In this document: positions 34,265 through 44,600 of the stretch, piece after piece
Position numbering within the stretch: the first letter of the stretch is position 1
Layout of the letters: every line of letters begins with the position of its first letter
Source: CAXMQS01 sp964195995
GTDB taxonomy: Bacteria; Actinomycetota; Acidimicrobiia; Spongiisociales; JAOTWH01
DNA: 48,306 nt
Direction: 5' to 3'
Assembly: GCA_964195995.1 (NCBI GenBank)
Contig: CAXMQS010000048.1
Coordinates: 1 to 48,306 of the forward strand
Program-made: the position numbers and the translations under genes
Notes under the pieces: model-generated
What the model saw: only the letters and a program-made list of their open reading frames with translations
Databases searched by the model: none
Told to the model about the DNA's origin: nothing

Positions 34265-34321
34265 TCGCTCGTCTAGCTACCGGCGCGTAGCTCCTCTTGC
34301 CACTCCTCGAGTCCTCGCCGA

Positions 34322-37144
34322 CTAACCAAGCATCTCCCGCAGGAACTTGCCGGTGTAGGACTGCCCAACCTTGGCGACATCCTCCGGCGTTCCCTCGGCG
34401 ACGATCGAGCCGCCCTCTTCTCCCCCCTCCGGGCCAAGGTCGATGACCCAGTCGGCCGACTTGACGACGTCGAGGTTGTGCTCGATCACCAGAACAGTGT
34501 TTCCGGTATCGACCAGCCGCTGCAACACGATGAGCAGCTTCCGCACATCTTCGAAGTGCAGGCCGGTCGTCGGTTCGTCGAGAATGTAGAAGGTGCGGCC
34601 GGTCGATCGCTTACCGAGTTCCGAAGACAGCTTCACCCGCTGCGCCTCTCCCCCGGACAAAGTCGGGGCTGGCTGGCCGAGCTTCACATAGCCCAGCCCA
34701 ACATCGAACAGCGTCTGCACGATGCGACCGATCCTCGGCTGATTCTCGAAGAAGTGCTGAGCTTCGGACACCGACATGTCTAGTACATCGGCGATGGTGT
34801 GGCCCTTCCACTCGATCTCGAGGGTCTCCCGGTTGTACCTCTTTCCCTTGCAGTCATCACACGGGATGTACACATCGGGGAGGAAGTGCATCTCGATCTT
34901 CAACGTGCCGTCACCCTTGCAGGTCTCGCATCTGCCTCCGGCAACATTGAAGGAGAAGCGCCCGGGCTTGTAGCCGCGCAGCTTGGCCTCTGGAGTGGAC
35001 GAGTAGAGCTCCCTTATCCGATCGAACGCACCCGTGTACGTTGCCGGATTCGACCGTGGAGTCCTGCCGATGGGCGATTGATCGATGTCGATGAGCTTGT
35101 CGATGTGCTCGAAACCATTGAGCTTGGAGTGGCGCCCGGGAACGATCCTGGAGCCCAGCAGCTTGACGCGCAACGCCCGGGACAGGATCTCCTCGACGAG
35201 TGTCGACTTGCCGCTCCCCGACACGCCGGTGACCGTTATGAATGCCCCAAGCGGGAACTTGACATCGATCTCCCTCAGGTTGTGCTCGGCGGCACCCACC
35301 AGCTCGATGTAGCGACCGTCCGGCTGGCGGCGGTGTTGAGGAACTGGGATCGACTTGCGCCCCGAGAGGTAGTCCCCGGTGATCGAATCCTGAGCCGAGG
35401 TGATGGCCGCCAGCTTGCCCTCGGCAACGATGTTGCCTCCGTGCTCGCCGGCCCCTGGGCCGATATCAACGATGTGATCCGCGCTCTTGATGGTCTCCTC
35501 ATCGTGCTCAACGACGATGACCGTGTTCCCGAGATCGCGGAGTCGTACCAGGGTCTCGATCAGTCGGTGGTTATCTCTCTGGTGAAGCCCGATGGACGGC
35601 TCATCCAGGATGTAGAGCACTCCCACGAGACCCGAACCGATCTGGGTGGCAAGCCGGATGCGCTGCGCTTCGCCTCCTGCCAATGTGGCTGCACCCCGGT
35701 AGAGCGTCAGATAATCGAGGCCAACATCGAGCAGGAAGTCGAGGCGGGCTTGGATCTCTTTGAGGATCTGGGCGGCGATGGTGGCGTCGCGATCGTTTAG
35801 CTCCAGCTGTCCGAAAACCTCTCGTGTCTTGCGAAGGGACAGCGACGACAAGTCGAAGATGTTGAGGTCGCCAACCGTGACCGCCATCGAAGCCGTGTTG
35901 AGGCGAGCCCCGTGGCACGTATCGCAAGGGACCTCGCGCATGTACTGCTCATACTGCTGACGGGACCAATCCGACTCGGCGTTCTCATGCCGGCGCTCCA
36001 GCCAAGGAACCACCCCTTCGTAGGTGGTGTCGTACTGGCGGTCGCGGCCGAAGCGGTTGGTGTAGGCGACCGTTAGCGGATCCTCCCCTGCTCCGAATAG
36101 CACGGCCTTGTGGGCCTTCTTGGGGAGCTTCTTCCACGGCGTGTTGAAGTCGAAACCACCCGACTTCGCCAGCGATTCGAGAAGCCGCGTGTAGTAGCGC
36201 ATCCGGTTCTTGCCCGACCAGGGATTGACTGCCCCCTCGGCCAACGACAGATTGACGTCCGGCACGATCAGCGCGGGATCGACCTGATACCTGGTTCCGA
36301 TCCCTGAGCACGCTTCGCAGGCTCCATATGGGCTGTTGAAGGAGAAATTGCGAGGCTGCATCTCGCCGAAGCTCAACCCACAGTGAGTGCAGGCCAGATG
36401 CTGGCTGAACGTGTGGGTGTCGCCGTCCACGACCTGCACCATCGCCACCCCGTCGGCAAGGTCGAGGGCGGTCTCCAACGACTCCGTAAGCCGCCGCTTG
36501 ATTCCCTTCTTGGCGACGAGGCGATCGACGATGACCTCTATCGAATGTTGGAAGTACCGGTCGAGCTTGATGTCCTCGGTGAGGTCACGCTGCTCACCAT
36601 CGATGAGGGCTCTGCTGAAGCCCTGCTTCGAGAGATCCTCGAGTAGCCCCTCGTACTCGCCTTTGCGACCCTGTACAACGGGAGCAAGCACCTGGAATCG
36701 GGTGCCCTCAGCGAGTTCCAACACTTGATCGACGATCTGGCTAGGGGTCTGACGGTGGACCTTCCGACCACAGTTGGGGCAGTGCGGCGTGCCGACCCTC
36801 GCGTAAAGGAGTCGCAGGTAGTCGTGGATCTCGGTGACGGTCCCGACCGTCGAACGGGGGTTGCGCGAGGCGGTCTTCTGATCGATCGATATGGCCGGGG
36901 ATAGACCTTCGATGAACTCGACGTCGGGCTTCTCCATCTGCCCAAGGAACTGGCGAGCGTACGCGGAAAGGCTCTCGACGTAGCGGCGTTGCCCCTCGGC
37001 ATAGATCGTGTCGAACGCGAGGCTCGATTTACCCGATCCGCTCAACCCAGTGAAGACGATCAGCTGGTCGCGCGGCAGCTCGACATTGATGTTCTTGAGG
37101 TTGTGCTCGCGAGCACCCTGTATGACGATTCGATCAGTGGTCAC
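34322..37144 (-). CDS. uvrA: UvrABC system protein A, excinuclease ATPase subunit
   Basis: Damage-recognition ATPase of nucleotide-excision repair, 940 residues. Two ABC ATPase modules are seen: the first Walker A is GLSGSGKSS (about 33-41), the second GVSGSGKST, with signatures LAGGEAQRIRLA and LSGGEAQRVKLS. The zinc-finger cysteines are present (CPNCGRKV; CTHCGLSFGEM with CEACSGIG; CETCKGDG with CDDCKGKR). GTG start (TTDRIVIQGAREHNLKN). It lies 48 bases downstream of the membrane-protein gene that separates it from uvrB. Confidence 0.97.
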   Translation of the reverse strand: MTTDRIVIQGAREHNLKNINVELPRDQLIVFTGLSGSGKSSLAFDTIYAEGQRRYVESLSAYARQFLGQMEKPDVEFIEGLSPAISIDQKTASRNPRSTVGTVTEIHDYLRLLYARVGTPHCPNCGRKVHRQTPSQIVDQVLELAEGTRFQVLAPVVQGRKGEYEGLLEDLSKQGFSRALIDGEQRDLTEDIKLDRYFQHSIEVIVDRLVAKKGIKRRLTESLETALDLADGVAMVQVVDGDTHTFSQHLACTHCGLSFGEMQPRNFSFNSPYGACEACSGIGTRYQVDPALIVPDVNLSLAEGAVNPWSGKNRMRYYTRLLESLAKSGGFDFNTPWKKLPKKAHKAVLFGAGEDPLTVAYTNRFGRDRQYDTTYEGVVPWLERRHENAESDWSRQQYEQYMREVPCDTCHGARLNTASMAVTVGDLNIFDLSSLSLRKTREVFGQLELNDRDATIAAQILKEIQARLDFLLDVGLDYLTLYRGAATLAGGEAQRIRLATQIGSGLVGVLYILDEPSIGLHQRDNHRLIETLVRLRDLGNTVIVVEHDEETIKSADHIVDIGPGAGEHGGNIVAEGKLAAITSAQDSITGDYLSGRKSIPVPQHRRQPDGRYIELVGAAEHNLREIDVKFPLGAFITVTGVSGSGKSTLVEEILSRALRVKLLGSRIVPGRHSKLNGFEHIDKLIDIDQSPIGRTPRSNPATYTGAFDRIRELYSSTPEAKLRGYKPGRFSFNVAGGRCETCKGDGTLKIEMHFLPDVYIPCDDCKGKRYNRETLEIEWKGHTIADVLDMSVSEAQHFFENQPRIGRIVQTLFDVGLGYVKLGQPAPTLSGGEAQRVKLSSELGKRSTGRTFYILDEPTTGLHFEDVRKLLIVLQRLVDTGNTVLVIEHNLDVVKSADWVIDLGPEGGEEGGSIVAEGTPEDVAKVGQSYTGKFLREMLG

Positions 37145-37192
37145 GATCCTGGCTCGTCCTCGGGGTTGACGATTGTAGTTACGCCTGTGTCG

Positions 37193-39211
37193 TCATTCGA
37201 CAGCGGCAAGGAAGAGCGTCAACTCCCCCTGCTCAGCATCGTCTGGCCGGCTCTCAGCAGTGCGCTCGAGGCTCTCCCACTCGATGTCGATGCGCTGCCC
37301 GCTGCCGAGGCCAGCCCACGGACTTTCGCTGATGACGACAAGTCGGCTCCCTTCTGCCGCCCATGCCGTGCTCAGGTCAATGATCTCCTCGAGGCTGGGA
37401 TCGGCCGCCCGGGCCGCCGGGATCGAGCAGAAACCGCGGACAGTCTGGGCGGCATCCGCTCCCGGGTCGCTGACACTGGTCTCGGCGAAGAGCACCGCCG
37501 TGCGCCGGCCTAGGGATGTGCACAGATCGGCAACACCCGCCCTTGCCCCGCGGTGATCTGAGAGGCCGGCGACGCCGAAGACTCCGAGAAACGGAAACGC
37601 CAGCACGGCAACGAGGCTAAGGGCCATGACCGTCGTCCGCGGCGAAACGTAGGTCCTGGAACTGTCGTAGAGCCGCTGCGAGATCACCCCGGCGCCGATC
37701 AGAAGCCCGGGGATCGTCATGAACAGGAGCCGCCGCGTCGCGATTATCTGAACGGGATCGGCGCCGGCGTCGACCAGTGCGGCGAATGAGACGAACAGAG
37801 CGATGAGGAGGAACAGCAACAAGGCTCGCTTGTCGGCGTGCTCGACCACTTCTGTCACAAGCAGGGCGAGTCCAACAACACCAAAACCAGCGGCAACGGG
37901 GCCGAGATACCACAGCAACCATCGCCCCGTCTCCTCGTCATAAGACCGGGTTCCGTCGACGACGACGCCTTCACTTTGCTGCGCCTCTGCTACGGCTACT
38001 GAGGCCTCGTCGGCGACGGCCGGCGTCCGCAGGAACGCGACCACGGAGCCAACCAACATCACTCCCGCAACCAGGAAAGTGAACGCCCGCTGGATGTTTG
38101 CGTAAGCGAACCGAGGCTGTGCCACCATGGCGCGGCCGGTCAATCGCAAAACTCCGAATACCACCGCCGCCAGGGCGATGGCGGCGCCCGCCCGGCGGGG
38201 TTCGAAGGTGGAGACCAGGCCGACGCCACTGTGTGCCGCGTCCCACCACGCAACCAAGACCGGAACGGCATATCCGGCGGCCGCCGCAAGGAGGACCCGC
38301 CGACGCTTGCGGCCGACCAGCCATGACATCGAGGTCGACCCGACGAACTCAAGGGCGATGTAGACCCCAAAGGGGATGACAAGTAGCGCCCACTCTGGCC
38401 GCGCCAGTGTCGCCATTCCCAGGAGAAGTCCCGAGAGGACGCCGCGCTCGATTGAATCCGATAGACCGGGCATCAGGGAGAGGCCGGCGAACACGCCGAA
38501 CATGGCTATCAGCTCCGGATAGAAGCCTCTCGCTGCCTGGATGAAAGGAAGCGTCAGCGCCAGCGATCCAGTGAGGACGACCGCGATCCACGGATGCACT
38601 ATTCGCGTCGCGAACCAATAGAAGGCGAGTAGTACCGCTGACGCCCACAATGCGCCAACTGCCAGCAGGGGCGTCCTGCCGAACCATCCTGCGATGCCCC
38701 TCAGCACCGGGACGAAGTGCGGCACCTCAGATCGGAGGGTGCCTCCGACTCCCCTCCCCACGAAGCCCTCGGCCACGAAGCCAACCCTGGCAGCGGCAAA
38801 CGGTCCGACAGATGCCTCGACCGTAAGACTCCCCGTCTCGTCGAGATGGCGGGCAGCATTGACCATGACCCCCGGCTCGCCGTCTGTAAGCATCGTCTCG
38901 GCGGCCGCCGCCCAATTGAAGACGAGAGAGAGGATGGCGATGGTAATCGCCGCCAACGCAGGTCGGGTTCCCACGACCGATCGATGGGGTGCGGCGTCCG
39001 CAGCGAACAAATGGGCGAAGACGGTGTAGGACAGCGCCGTTCCCAGAGCCATCACAGGGCCGATGCGGAACCAGCCGAGCTGCGCCAACAGCACCCCGAT
39101 CAAGCCAAATCCGATCAGAGCACTTGCCGCAGCGCCAACGATCCGCTCGAACCACCAGGGAGTCTTGGGCCTGGCGTCGTGAGGGCGCAGGCTCTCGGAG
39201 GTTTCGCTCAT
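37193..39211 (-). CDS. Large polytopic membrane protein, GT-C glycosyltransferase-like
   Basis: A 672-residue protein with about 12 hydrophobic helices and a C-terminal soluble part of about 110 residues. The extracytoplasmic loop after the third helix reads TDGEPGVMVNAARHLDETGS, which resembles the acidic first-loop motif of GT-C transferases (PMT/ArnT type), suggesting transfer of a sugar from a lipid-linked donor. I do not recognise a specific family. The ATG at 39211 (MSETSESLRPHD) is chosen because the open frame upstream lies within uvrB. It is inserted between uvrB and uvrA, which are often adjacent. Confidence 0.7.
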   Translation of the reverse strand: MSETSESLRPHDARPKTPWWFERIVGAAASALIGFGLIGVLLAQLGWFRIGPVMALGTALSYTVFAHLFAADAAPHRSVVGTRPALAAITIAILSLVFNWAAAAETMLTDGEPGVMVNAARHLDETGSLTVEASVGPFAAARVGFVAEGFVGRGVGGTLRSEVPHFVPVLRGIAGWFGRTPLLAVGALWASAVLLAFYWFATRIVHPWIAVVLTGSLALTLPFIQAARGFYPELIAMFGVFAGLSLMPGLSDSIERGVLSGLLLGMATLARPEWALLVIPFGVYIALEFVGSTSMSWLVGRKRRRVLLAAAAGYAVPVLVAWWDAAHSGVGLVSTFEPRRAGAAIALAAVVFGVLRLTGRAMVAQPRFAYANIQRAFTFLVAGVMLVGSVVAFLRTPAVADEASVAVAEAQQSEGVVVDGTRSYDEETGRWLLWYLGPVAAGFGVVGLALLVTEVVEHADKRALLLFLLIALFVSFAALVDAGADPVQIIATRRLLFMTIPGLLIGAGVISQRLYDSSRTYVSPRTTVMALSLVAVLAFPFLGVFGVAGLSDHRGARAGVADLCTSLGRRTAVLFAETSVSDPGADAAQTVRGFCSIPAARAADPSLEEIIDLSTAWAAEGSRLVVISESPWAGLGSGQRIDIEWESLERTAESRPDDAEQGELTLFLAAVE

Positions 39212-39251
39212 CGTCTCGACATTGTGGTCACTGCGGACGGCGATGCCGCCT

Positions 39252-41264
39252 CTATGTGGCGTCGACCATCTCCCGCAGATCACGCTTGAGATCGTTGACC
39301 TCGTCGCGCAGCCTTGCCGCGTACTCGAACCTCAGCTCCTTGGCCGCCTCGCGCATCTCGTCCTCGAGGCTCTGGATCAGGCGTGACAGGTCATCAACTG
39401 GGAGGTCGAGCGCGGGCCGTTCTGCGAGCTCACGAGAGCGGCGGCGAGCCGAGGGCTCGACATCAGCGCTCTGCACCAGTTCGAGTATGTCAGACACCTT
39501 CTTGCGAATGGTCTGTGGGTCGATTCCATTGGTCTTGTTGTACTGATCCTGTAGTCCGCGCCGCCTGTTGGTCTCGCTGATGGCATGCTGCATCGACTTC
39601 GTGACCTCGTCGGCGTACATGATGACCTGGCCATCGACGTTGCGGGCAGCTCTGCCGATCGTTTGGATCAGACTCGTTTGACTGCGCAGGAAGCCCTCCT
39701 TGTCAGCATCAAGGATCGCTACGAGGCTCACCTCAGGGAGGTCCAGTCCCTCCCGCAGAAGGTTGATGCCGACCAGAACATCGAACTCCCCCTTCCGCAG
39801 GTCGCGCAGTGTCTGCACCCGCTCCAGAGTGTCGATCTCTGAATGCAGGTAGCGAGCTCTGATCCCCATCTCGAGCAAGTAGTCCGTTAGATCCTCCGAC
39901 ATCTTCTTGGTAAGCGTTGTCACCAACACCCGCTGGTCCCGAAGAGCGCGCTCCCTGATCTCCCCGATCAGGTCGTCGATCTGGCCCTTGGTTGGACGCT
40001 GAATGATCTCGGGGTCAACCAATCCTGTCGGTCGCACCACCTGCTCCGCGACGTGCTTGGAGTGCTCGAGCTCAAAGGGGCCCGGCGTCGCCGAAACGAA
40101 GACTATCTGGCCGCTTCTCTCCAACCATTCGTCGAACCGCAGGGGGCGGTTGTCGATGGCCGAAGGAAGTCGAAAGCCGTGCTCGACGAGCATGTTCTTA
40201 CGGCTGCGGTCTCCTTCGTACTGGCCTCTGACCTGAGGAACCGCAACGTGACTCTCGTCGACGAACGTCAGGAAGTCGTCTGGGAAGTAGTCGAGCAGTG
40301 TGTACGGCGCCTCTCCGGGTTCTCTTCCGTCCAGGTGCCTGCTGTAGTTCTCGATGCCGGAGCAATACCCGACCTCGCGGATCATCTCCATGTCGTAACT
40401 CGTGCGCATACGCAGCCGCTGCGCTTCGAGCAACTTGCCCTCCTTGTCGAGCTGCTGCAGCCTTTCGGCCAGCTCGACTTCGATAGTGCCGAGGGCGCGG
40501 TCCAGTCGATCCCTGGTAGCCACGTAGTGACTCGCCGGATAGATATAGCCCTCGGCCAGGTCCCCGATCACCTCGCCCGTGACAGGGTTCATCTGCAAGA
40601 TGCGATCGACCTCATCGCCGAAGTACTCGATCCGAAGGACCGTCTCCTCGTATGAGGGATGGATCTCGAGAGTGTCGCCGCGCACTCGGAACGTCCCACG
40701 CACCAGGTTGATGTCGTTTCGGTCGTACTGGATGTCAACAAGCCGACGCAGCGCGTCGTCCAGCGGATACTCAACACCCCTCACCAGCCTCAACAGCTGA
40801 CCCTCGTACTGCTCGGGGCTGCCGAGGCCGTAGATGGCAGAAACCGACGCGACGATTACGACGTCTTGGCGCGTGAGCAGCGCCGCCGTTGCCGCGTGTC
40901 GCAGCCGATCGATCTCGTCGTTAACGGTTGCATCCTTCTCGATGTAAGTGTCGCTCTGGGGGATGTAGGCCTCGGGCTGGTAATAGTCGTAGTAACTGAC
41001 GAAATACTCGACCCGATTCTCGGGAAAGAACTGGCGAAACTCGTTGGCAAGCTGGGCGCCAAGGGCCTTGTTCGGCGCCAGGATCAGAGCTGGTCGTTGC
41101 AGGGCCTCAATGGTCCAGGCGATGGTTGCTGACTTGCCGGAGCCCGTGATCCCGAGAAGCGTTTGGAAGTCGTTGCCGGCCGCGATGCTCGACGCCAGCT
41201 CTGCGATGGCCTGGGGCTGATCGCCAGCTGGACTGAAATCCGAGTGAACTTTGAACGCCGGCAT
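39252..41264 (-). CDS. uvrB: UvrABC system protein B, excinuclease helicase subunit
   Basis: Damage-verification helicase of nucleotide-excision repair, 670 residues. Walker A is GITGSGKSAT (about 39-48), the beta-hairpin is YYDYYQPEAYIPQSDTYIEK, and helicase motifs include TFVDESHVAVPQ and LIQTIGRAARNVDG. The C-terminal UVR motif (LEDEMREAAKELRFEYAARLRD cut short here) pairs with UvrC. ATG start. The 162 bases upstream are shared with the divergent Pro/Thr-repeat gene; no clear SOS box is visible there. Confidence 0.97.
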   Translation of the reverse strand: MPAFKVHSDFSPAGDQPQAIAELASSIAAGNDFQTLLGITGSGKSATIAWTIEALQRPALILAPNKALGAQLANEFRQFFPENRVEYFVSYYDYYQPEAYIPQSDTYIEKDATVNDEIDRLRHAATAALLTRQDVVIVASVSAIYGLGSPEQYEGQLLRLVRGVEYPLDDALRRLVDIQYDRNDINLVRGTFRVRGDTLEIHPSYEETVLRIEYFGDEVDRILQMNPVTGEVIGDLAEGYIYPASHYVATRDRLDRALGTIEVELAERLQQLDKEGKLLEAQRLRMRTSYDMEMIREVGYCSGIENYSRHLDGREPGEAPYTLLDYFPDDFLTFVDESHVAVPQVRGQYEGDRSRKNMLVEHGFRLPSAIDNRPLRFDEWLERSGQIVFVSATPGPFELEHSKHVAEQVVRPTGLVDPEIIQRPTKGQIDDLIGEIRERALRDQRVLVTTLTKKMSEDLTDYLLEMGIRARYLHSEIDTLERVQTLRDLRKGEFDVLVGINLLREGLDLPEVSLVAILDADKEGFLRSQTSLIQTIGRAARNVDGQVIMYADEVTKSMQHAISETNRRRGLQDQYNKTNGIDPQTIRKKVSDILELVQSADVEPSARRRSRELAERPALDLPVDDLSRLIQSLEDEMREAAKELRFEYAARLRDEVNDLKRDLREMVDAT

Positions 41265-41426
41265 AGCTGCTGAGGTTAGGACAAGCCCGCGTTAGGAAAG
41301 CTCTGTTCTGCCTACACGAATCAACGAAGCAGGCTATGTTGCGTTGTTCGAGGATCTCGAGACCGAGGCCCAACAGGGGACCCAATCCCATCTCGATGTC
41401 CACAGCAACGAGGAAAGAGGACCGAA

Positions 41427-41627
41427 ATGTCCGATCGTGAGAAGAGTGGCGAAGACCTCGAAGGCACGTCGAATCCCACCGAAGAGCCAACAGGCACTTC
41501 CAATCCGACCGAGAAGCCGGACAAAGAGCCAACCGGCACCTCGAATCCGACCGAAAAGCCGGACACGGAGCCAACCGGCACCTCGAACCCGACGGGTACG
41601 TCGAACCCGACCGGGAGCGACACCTAG
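41427..41627 (+). CDS. Small Pro/Thr/Asn-repeat protein, unknown function
   Basis: A 66-residue, highly hydrophilic protein made almost wholly of the repeat EPTGTSNPTEKPD (three full or partial copies, then two short PTGTSN copies). It has no signal peptide or hydrophobic segment and is probably disordered. The ATG follows an AGAGGACC ribosome site at good spacing, which supports real expression. It ends 31 bases before the cyclase-ATPase gene and may be co-transcribed with it. I recognise no family. Confidence 0.6.
   Translation: MSDREKSGEDLEGTSNPTEEPTGTSNPTEKPDKEPTGTSNPTEKPDTEPTGTSNPTGTSNPTGSDT
41467..41624 (+). repeat. In-frame tandem repeat, about 39-42 bp unit
   Basis: Imperfect direct repeats of a unit containing GGCACNTCNAANCCNACCG make up most of the small gene. 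Spacing is a multiple of three and encodes PTGTSNPTEKPD-like units. Copy number could vary by slippage. Confidence 0.7.
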
Positions 41628-41658
41628 TCGCGTGTCTCGCCTTCGGCGAACCTGAGCC

Positions 41659-44600
41659 GTGGACGAACAGAACAGACTGGAGCAGGCGATCGCCGCGCAG
41701 GAAACCCTGCGCGGCCTTGTCGACGACAGCGTCATTGAGGCAACGGTTGGAGCGCTTCGCCAACAGTTAGACCGCCTCGAAGACCAACCCGAAGAGAAGC
41801 GCCGTAAACAGGTAACGGTTCTGTTCGCTGACGTGTCCGGCTTCACCGCGATGAGCGAGCAGATGGATGCCGAAGACCTGAGTGATGCCCTCGATGCCGT
41901 CTGGGAGCACCTTGACGCGGCGATCACGAGCCATGGTGGCCTCGTTGACAAGCACATCGGGGACGCCGTGATGGGACTGTGGAGCGTCGACGTAGCGAGC
42001 GAAGACGACCCCGAGCAAGCCGTGAGGGCGGCCTTGGAGATGCAAACGATCGTTGGCGGATTCGCGGAGTCCGAGAGCGATCTCTCAGGACTGCAGCTGC
42101 GGATCGGTATCAACACAGGACCCGTCGTGCTTGGCGAGGTCGGTAGTACGGCCGAGTTCACCGCCATCGGCGACACCGTCAACGTCGCGGCCCGCCTCGA
42201 GAGTGCGGCTCCCATCGGTGGCATTCTGGTCGGCAGCGACACCTACCGCCATGTCAAGGGATTGTTCAAAGTATTCGAACAGGATTCGCTGAAGGTGAAA
42301 GGCAAGCGGCAACCGTTGCGGACTTTCGTCGTCGATGGGATCCGACCCCGCGCGTTCCGTCTGGGAACAAGGGGCGTCGAGGGTATCGATACCCGAATGA
42401 TCGGCCGAGATGCCGAACTCGAGCAGCTCAAGTTGCTGGTTCGACTTGCCGCCAAGGAACGGTCGCCGCATCTAGCGCTGGTGGTAGGGGAAGCCGGGAT
42501 TGGGAAATCGCGCCTCCTGTATGAGCTTGAGGATTGGTTGCATGTTCAACCGGATGAGAAGAGGCTGTTCAAGGGCCGAGCCGACCGTCAACATCAACAA
42601 GTCCCCTATTCGTTGTTGCGCAGTGTGTTCTTCTTTCGCTTTCTGATCGCCGACAACGACCCCAACGATGTTGCCTTGGGCAAGCTCGAAACAGGGATTA
42701 CCGCGATCATGGGAGATTCCGCGGCTGAGGCGCATCTGATAGGTCACCTGATCGGCCTCGACCTCACCGATAGCGAGCACGTCGGAGGGATCCTCGACGA
42801 CCCGAGACAGCTGAGGGACAGAGCCTTTCGTACGATCGGCAAGCTCTTCAGTGCTGTCGCAGCTGATCGACCTGTCATGATGCTTCTCGAGGACATCCAC
42901 TGGGCCGACCAGGGATCCCTTGAGCTTCTTGAGCATCTGCTCGCAGACTGGCAAGGGGGTGCACTGACCATCGTGGCGGTGGCGCGTCCCGGACTCTTCG
43001 ATCGCTTCCCCGAGTGGGGCCATGGGCTCGAAGTGCTGCACCGCATCGACCTCCAGCCGCTATCCCCAACCGACAGTGCCCGACTCGTCGAAGAGGTCTT
43101 GCAGAAGGTGCCTGCAATCCCCCCAGCCATGATCACACGGATCACTTCGAGCGCCGAGGGCAACCCCTACTACGTCGAAGAATTGGTCAAGATGCTGATC
43201 GAAGACGGCGTGATCGCGATCTCGGACGACGTCTGGTACGCCGACCCGACGCGCCTCACCGACCTCACAGTGCCACCGACGCTGACTGGCGTCCTGCAGG
43301 CAAGGCTCGATCTGTTGGCTTCATCGGAACGTGATCTACTTGGCCGGGCCTCCATTGTCGGACGAATCTTCTGGGACCAAGCCATCCCCAAGGCCGGTGA
43401 TCCGGATCCAGTGCCGGACATCGACACTGCTGAGGTCCTCTCTTCTCTCAATGGAAAGGAGCTCGTATATCGAGATGCCAACACCGATTTCGCTGGCACC
43501 GAGGAGTACTTCTTCAAGCACGCGATTCTCCACGAGGTCACCTACGAGAGGGTCCTTCGGCGCCTTCGCCGGCTCTACCACCGGCGAGTAGCCGACTGGA
43601 TGGCTGGTCGGGACGAGGCGGCCAGCCGCCCAGCCCTCATCGCCTCTCACTATTCCCTTGCCGATGCGCCGGTCGAGGCGGCCCGGTGGCATACAGAGGC
43701 GGCAGTCCATGCCCAGGCTCGGTATGCCAATGAAGATGCGGCCCGGCACTACCGCATGGCCCTCGAGCACGGCAGCTTGACTCCACAGGAACGTCTTCCC
43801 CTCTACGACGGCCTCCGCGACGTTCTGATGTTGCTGGCCCGCTACGACGAGGCCCTCGAATCGAACTCCTCAATGCTGGAGGCAGCCAAGGAGGCTGGGG
43901 ACGTCGGAGGCCAGGCGCGGGCTCTAATGCGAAGGGCAGCGGCCCACCTTCGCCAAGGACACAGCCATGAAGCGGTCATGGTCGGAGAAGAAGCGGAACA
44001 GACGGCGCGCTCGCAGCAGCCGCGAGATGAACGCGTCTTCTGCGAGGTGCTCACCCAAATAGGTTGGGGCCTGCTCCGAGTTGGCGATCTCGTTGCAGCA
44101 TTGGCGAAAGCCCAAGAAGCACTCATCGCGGCCGAGACCGCAGCCGACCCGCGGGCGATGAGGCACATCCAAGCACTTCTCGGCGCGATACACACTGCAC
44201 GAGGCGCGCTCGGTCCGGCCGAGGTGCACTTCGAGCACGCCTTGGATTTGAACGAGCAACTGGGAGATCGCATCGCCGAGGGCAGGGCTCTCATAAATCT
44301 TGGGGAGCTGGCGCGCATCGCTGGGGACTTTCGACGAGCAGAGGACGTGTACGGACGGGCTCTCGCCATCCAGCGAGATCTTGGGGATGTCGACCAGGAG
44401 CCGCTGACTCTCAGCAACCTTGGAGGGGCTCTTGTCGGTAGGCATGCCTACGACCAAGCGCTCGAGACATTGGAGTCTGCAGCTGCGGCCTTCGACGCCT
44501 CCGGCGGATCTGAACACATCTCAGAGACTTTCCGCTTCATGGCCGAGGCTTCGCTCGGGCTTGGACGCATGACTCAGGCCCTCGATCAGGCCAGGTTCGC

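Noticed and set aside
41265..41426. Search for a LexA/SOS box upstream of uvrB
   Set aside because: No GAAC-N4-GTTC-type palindrome was found; the region has only loose half-site matches.
41321..42242. Long open frames on the minus strand opposite the Pro/Thr-repeat gene and the cyclase start
   Set aside because: They are antisense shadows created by the in-frame repeat and codon bias of the plus-strand genes. The predicted proteins are repetitive or Arg/Ser-rich with no family features.
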